Source: JBAYVY01 sp041674345 (lineage in GTDB: Bacteria > Planctomycetota > Phycisphaerae > Phycisphaerales > Zrk34). Taken from it: DNA of 7,646 nt. This document shows, one piece after another, positions 4,998 through 7,646 of this stretch. Both the position numbers and the translations under genes were made by a program. The first letter of the stretch is position 1. Each line of letters opens with the position of its first letter. The DNA is taken from NCBI GenBank assembly GCA_041674345.1, contig JBAYVY010000172.1:1-7646 (forward strand). Direction: 5' to 3'. Below the pieces are notes generated by a model. The model saw nothing but the letters and a program-made list of their open reading frames with translations. It ran no database searches and was not told the origin of the DNA.

Positions 4998-5010
4998 GAA
5001 GCTATGCTTC
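4998..5010 (+). promoter_or_regulatory. Small hairpin over the ribosome-binding region of the TPR gene
   Basis: GAAGC (4998-5002), TAT, GCTTC (5006-5010) form a five-base stem that ends four bases before ATG 5015. The only purine-rich stretch near this start is in its left arm. It could limit initiation, but the stem is short. Confidence 0.3.
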
Positions 5011-5014
5011 CAGC

Positions 5015-5683
5015 ATGACGAACGCCGCATTACAACAACGGATCGAACAGTGGGAAAAGATGACTCAGCAAGACCCGTCCAACGCGATGGGCTGGTTTTC
5101 ACTCGGCAGCGCCTACCGCGAAGCCGAGGACGCCGAACACGCGGCGATGGCGCTGCGAAAAACCATCGAGCTGGACGAGGGGTTCAGCCGGGCCTACCAG
5201 TTGCTCGCGCAGGTGCTCATCAAGCAACACGCCGAGGAACCGGCCCTGGCGGTGCTGACCAAGGGTTACAAGATCGCCGCCGAGCGCGGTGACGTCATGC
5301 CGATGAAGGCGATGGGTTCGCTGCTGGAAAAAATCGGCGCTCCCATCCCACAGGTCAAAACCCCCGCGCCCGCCCCAACCGAAACTTCAACTTCCGGGGG
5401 CGACACGTCCGGGGGCGGCAGTTCCGGGGGCGGGGGGCGGATTCGTGATCGTCGCACCGGCGAGATGGGCACACATATGACCAAGCCCCCCTTCCGCGGG
5501 CCGGTCGGACAATTCATCGCTGACAACTATTCGCTGGAAACCTGGCGGGCATGGATCAGCCAGGGAACCAAGGTCATCAACGAACTCCGCCTCGACTTCT
5601 CCCGCGCCGATCACCAGAAAATCTACGACCAATACATGATGGAATGGCTGGGTTTCACCGAAGACGAAGCCACCGGAAGTTAA
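5015..5683 (+). CDS. TPR protein fused to an Fe(2+)-trafficking (YggX-like) domain
   Basis: A 222-residue, probably cytosolic protein with three parts. Residues about 22-95 contain two tetratricopeptide repeats (GWFSLGSAYREAEDAEHAAMALRKTIELD-like and SRAYQLLAQVLIKQHAEEPALAVL-like, each described by position rather than in full). Residues about 116-142 are a Pro/Thr then Ser/Gly linker encoded by three copies of the GC-rich element. Residues about 157-214 match the YggX fold: PPFRGPVGQFIADNYS, then LETWRAWISQGTKVINE, then ADHQKIYDQYMMEWL, against the familiar YggX pattern of a PGELGKRIY-like turn, an EAWxxW helix, LINE, and a C-terminal NAEHRKLLEQEM-like helix. YggX proteins are linked to iron supply and protection of iron-sulphur proteins; their N-terminal Cys segment is missing here. 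No strong Shine-Dalgarno site precedes the ATG. TPR call is firm; the YggX relation is a pattern match from memory. Confidence 0.75.
   Translation: MTNAALQQRIEQWEKMTQQDPSNAMGWFSLGSAYREAEDAEHAAMALRKTIELDEGFSRAYQLLAQVLIKQHAEEPALAVLTKGYKIAAERGDVMPMKAMGSLLEKIGAPIPQVKTPAPAPTETSTSGGDTSGGGSSGGGGRIRDRRTGEMGTHMTKPPFRGPVGQFIADNYSLETWRAWISQGTKVINELRLDFSRADHQKIYDQYMMEWLGFTEDEATGS
5391..5440 (+). repeat. Three GC-rich elements in the TPR-YggX linker
   Basis: CTTCCGGGGG (5391-5400), CGTCCGGGGG (5406-5415) and GTTCCGGGGG (5421-5430) recur at a 15-base period and run into a further G6. They are the reverse orientation of the CCCCCGGAAG copies in the left half of the window. In frame they encode Ser-Gly-Gly units of the interdomain linker. 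Confidence 0.75.
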
Positions 5684-5762
5684 GATACGTACCACCGCAG
5701 GGGCATTGCCTGCATCCAGCGTATAAAATCAGTGGCTGCCACCCCCGCCCCGGAGCATGAAC
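5684..5762 (+). promoter_or_regulatory. Spacer before hicB with possible -10 box
   Basis: TATAAA (5722-5727) could serve as a -10 box for the hicBA operon, without a clear -35 at the right distance. GGAG (5752-5755) is a good Shine-Dalgarno site for ATG 5763, seven bases away. It is too close to ATG 5757, which decides the hicB start. Confidence 0.4.
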
Positions 5763-6005
5763 ATGATCAGCCAATACCTGCGAGCCGCGATGAGCCGCGC
5801 CCATTACGAGATTCTGCCCGACGGCGAGGGCTACTTCGGCGAGATTCCGGGATTTGACGGTTTGTGGGCGAAAGCGGCCAATCTAGAATCATGCCGCGAT
5901 CAACTCGAACAATCGCTGGAAAGCTGGCTGCTGCTGAGCATCGCCCGCAACATGCCCGTCCCTGAAATGGACGGCCTCGATCTGTCTGTGAAAGAGGTCG
6001 TCTGA
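5763..6005 (+). CDS. hicB: HicB family antitoxin
   Basis: An 80-residue antitoxin that should bind and block HicA. The HicB core is plain: YEILPDGEGYFGEIPGFDGLWA (about residues 15-36), then a helix beginning LESCRDQLEQSLESWLLLS (41-59) and the PVPEMDGLDL end. The protein lacks a C-terminal DNA-binding helix-turn-helix or ribbon-helix-helix extension, so it is the short form, and autoregulation through this protein alone is not obvious. ATG 5763 is chosen over ATG 5757 because of the GGAG spacing. Its TGA overlaps the ATG of hicA (TGATG at 6003-6007), the classical translational coupling of a toxin-antitoxin pair. The antitoxin-first order is common for this subgroup. Confidence 0.9.
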   Translation: MISQYLRAAMSRAHYEILPDGEGYFGEIPGFDGLWAKAANLESCRDQLEQSLESWLLLSIARNMPVPEMDGLDLSVKEVV

Positions 6006-6226
6006 TGCCGCCCTTCGGCCCGATCAACCGGCGAAAGTTCATCGCCACGCTCAAGCAGCTCGGCTTCACCGGGCCTTACGCCGGGGGACGCCACCAGTTT
6101 ATGATCCGACAAAACGTCCGGCTGGTGCTGCCCAATCCGCATGAAGGCGACATCGGTCCGCATCTGTTGACACGCCTGCTCAGACAAGCCGGCATCACGC
6201 GCGAACAATGGGAGCGAAACGGATGA
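6005..6226 (+). CDS. hicA: HicA family toxin (mRNA interferase)
   Basis: A 73-residue toxin with the double-stranded-RNA-binding-like fold of HicA. Family features are the basic N-terminal RRKFIATLKQLGF (residues 9-21), the catalytic histidine in GGRHQFM (His30) and the LPNPHEGDIGPHLLTRLLRQAGI segment, all present, so the toxin looks intact. HicA proteins cleave mRNA and stop translation until HicB sequesters them; this is established for the family and inferred here. GAGG (5994-5997) lies seven bases before the ATG. The TGA (6224-6226) overlaps the ATG of the next gene (6223), and that gene's Shine-Dalgarno site lies inside hicA. All three genes therefore form one coupled transcript. Confidence 0.92.
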   Translation: MPPFGPINRRKFIATLKQLGFTGPYAGGRHQFMIRQNVRLVLPNPHEGDIGPHLLTRLLRQAGITREQWERNG

Positions 6227-7395
6227 GCCGCGCTTTGCGAAACACCGCCGTTGGGGGAATCGTCGCATGGGGCGTGCTGTTTGTTCTTTTGGGGCAGGGG
6301 ATGGCGCGGGCCACCCCGCCGCAACAACTCCGCGTCGCCGGTACGCCCGAACAAATCGGCCAAGCCATCGGTTCCCATGAAGCGGCATCACTCGGCGCCA
6401 TGCACCCGCAATTCCTCATCATCGCGCAGGCCATCGCCGGCCAAGACAAGGCGACGCTTTACGCCCGCGCCCGCAAGATCGAGCCGTTCATTGACGAACC
6501 GCATCGCGCCGAGATGCGAGCGATCGCCGGCGCGTCGGGGCTGACCTACGACGACGTGCTGTTCCTCAACTGTTTCTACACGCTGACCAACCGGCATACG
6601 CTCGCCTGCCGGCAACTCGCCGCGTGGGGCAAGGCCACTACCGGGGGGGCCGGGGGGGCCGATGGCGAACTGCTGCACGCCCGCAATCTGGATTGGGTCG
6701 ATTACCCAGGCCAGCCACTCGACAAACATCATCTGATACTCGATATCACCCCGTCCGGGAAAACTTCCGGGACTTCCGGGGGGCGGCATGTATTGCTGAC
6801 CTGGCCGGGTCTGATGGGCGCGGTGACGGGCACGAATGACGCGGGCATCACGCTGGGGTTCAATCAACTGATGGAAGGCGACAGGAAGGATCGACTGGCC
6901 GAGCCGACGTTTTTCACGCTTCGCCGGGTGCTCGAACAGGCGACCACCCTGCAACAGGCCATCGACATCATCGAGAAGGCCCGACCGCTGGACAACGGTT
7001 CGGTCCTCATCAGTTCCGCGACGGAAAAGCAAGCCGCGGTGGTGGAGATCATCGACGGCTTGGTCGGCGTTCGCCGGCCCCCCGATGGCGAATCAATGAT
7101 CGGCAACGCGAACCATGCCACGAAGGAAGCGGGGATGGACAAACTGTACCGGGTGCGAACCTGGGATTGCGACTGGCCGACGTGCTCGGTCGCGCGGCGG
7201 TTGAAGACGCCGATCGACGTGAAACAGGCCCAGCGCATCATGTCCGACCCGATGGTGATGCAGGGCCGGATCAACATGCTCTGCGTGATTTTCGATCCAT
7301 CACACCAAAAAATGTACCTCTCCGTCCGCCCCACCCGCGCCGCCGACGGGCCGTTCACGGAATACGAATTGTTCGGCAAATCCCCATCTCAATAG
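6223..7395 (+). CDS. Secreted C45-family autoproteolytic Ntn-hydrolase-like protein
   Basis: A 390-residue exported hydrolase of the C45 / acyltransferase (penicillin acyltransferase-like) N-terminal-nucleophile family; substrate unknown. Residues 1-30 are a signal peptide (basic start, long hydrophobic core, MARA then TPP). Family members self-cleave just before a cysteine that becomes the nucleophile. Cys129 in TLACRQLAAWGKAT fits, followed by ARNLDW (153-158) and the NDAGITLGFN segment (205-214). Later GNANH (about 289-293) also fits. ATG 6223 is preferred because GGAG lies eight bases upstream and it overlaps the hicA stop; ATG 6208 has no such site. Two inserts encoded by the GC-rich element lie at residues about 139-145 and 177-188, close to the active-site strands. 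Secretion makes a direct role in HicA control unlikely. Family call is firm, function is open. Confidence 0.85.
   Translation: MSRALRNTAVGGIVAWGVLFVLLGQGMARATPPQQLRVAGTPEQIGQAIGSHEAASLGAMHPQFLIIAQAIAGQDKATLYARARKIEPFIDEPHRAEMRAIAGASGLTYDDVLFLNCFYTLTNRHTLACRQLAAWGKATTGGAGGADGELLHARNLDWVDYPGQPLDKHHLILDITPSGKTSGTSGGRHVLLTWPGLMGAVTGTNDAGITLGFNQLMEGDRKDRLAEPTFFTLRRVLEQATTLQQAIDIIEKARPLDNGSVLISSATEKQAAVVEIIDGLVGVRRPPDGESMIGNANHATKEAGMDKLYRVRTWDCDWPTCSVARRLKTPIDVKQAQRIMSDPMVMQGRINMLCVIFDPSHQKMYLSVRPTRAADGPFTEYELFGKSPSQ
6638..6660 (+). repeat. G-rich 9-base tandem insert beside the catalytic Cys region
   Basis: ACCGGGGGG followed by GCCGGGGGG and GCC gives two nine-base units, with G7 runs at 6643-6649 and 6652-6658. 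It encodes Thr-Gly-Gly-Ala-Gly-Gly-Ala ten residues after the proposed nucleophile Cys129. Confidence 0.65.
6754..6783 (+). repeat. GC-rich element, degenerate triple copy in the C45 gene
   Basis: TCCGGG (6754-6759), CTTCCGGG (6764-6771) and CTTCCGGGGGG (6773-6783) occur in a row. They encode Ser-Gly-Lys-Thr-Ser-Gly-Thr-Ser-Gly-Gly, a loop between two predicted strands. All are in the CTTCCGGGGG orientation. Confidence 0.65.
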
Positions 7396-7398
7396 AGC

Positions 7399-7416
7399 AG
7401 ATTGCATGAGCAATCT
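7399..7416 (+). terminator. Stem-loop after the C45 gene
   Basis: AGATTGC (7399-7405), ATGA, GCAATCT (7410-7416) form a perfect seven-base stem with a four-base loop three bases after the stop codon. It is followed only by TTCATC, so it is a weak intrinsic terminator or an mRNA-end structure for the hicBA-C45 operon. Confidence 0.5.
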
Positions 7417-7646
7417 TCATCGCCCCAACCCAAGCCGTGACAACGATGTGATGTTCGCCCCGCACAACGGCATGATATCACGCCACCCCAATATATCCAT
7501 GCCGGGCTGATATGCTCAGGTCACACCATCAACACTTACGCACATCTCATGCACAACCACTCTCCGCGCACCATCCTGGCAACGCTCCAATGATGGGGAT
7601 GGGTTGATTCAACCTCGTTTTCAACGCATTTTCGCGGATTCCCGGC
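7417..7646. other. Gene-free right end of the window
   Basis: I find no supported gene here. CGGCATG (7468-7474) and CATGCCG (7498-7504) are perfect inverted arms with extra ATAT pairing inside. GGTTGA (7603-7608 region) and TCAACC form a small palindrome near the end. The last bases run off the window without a recognisable start codon and ribosome-binding site. It is probably the upstream region of the next gene. Confidence 0.35.

Noticed and set aside
7606..7646. Similarity of the right end (CAACCTCGTTTT) to the left leader (CAACCCTCGTTTTT) as a flanking repeat of a mobile element.
   Set aside because: Only about a dozen bases agree and the match does not extend, so it is too weak for an element boundary.

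Overview
The window is a GC-rich bacterial chromosome segment, most probably from a planctomycete of the Phycisphaerae type. That placement is an inference. It rests on the gene families, on a tiny lipoprotein with an RTQYERFDRLRG-like motif, on a TPR/YggX-type fusion, on Shine-Dalgarno sites that are good for some genes and poor for others, and on abundant small GC-rich repeats. There are eleven intact genes. All are on the + strand except one toxin-antitoxin pair.

Left half (1-3850). A structured A/T-tract leader precedes a class I SAM methyltransferase (158-1000). A RelE/HigB-like toxin and XRE antitoxin pair follows on the opposite strand (1652-974), with its own promoter and a perfect palindromic operator. 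The pair is sandwiched between two copies of the methyltransferase gene's 3' end (917-972 and 1702-1757), so it looks like a compact insertion that duplicated or replaced the host gene's tail. Next come rsmD (16S rRNA G966 methyltransferase) and a CCA-type tRNA nucleotidyltransferase, which form a housekeeping RNA-modification pair.

Middle and right half (3850-7646). A 69-residue putative lipoprotein is followed by a membrane-anchored PGRP/amidase_2 protein whose expected zinc-ligand cysteine is serine. A large intergenic hairpin precedes a TPR protein fused to an Fe(2+)-trafficking (YggX-like) domain. A tightly coupled hicB-hicA-C45 hydrolase operon ends the coding part. The last 250 bases hold small stem-loops and no gene I can support.

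Two window-wide patterns stand out. First, a short GC-rich element (core CCCCCGGAAG, or CTTCCGGGGG on the other strand) is scattered in frame inside at least five unrelated genes, where it encodes small Gly/Pro/Ser-rich loops. Second, the + strand is strongly G-rich to about 3.8 kb and neutral to C-rich from about 4.2 kb, and the element changes orientation at the same place although the genes do not change direction.
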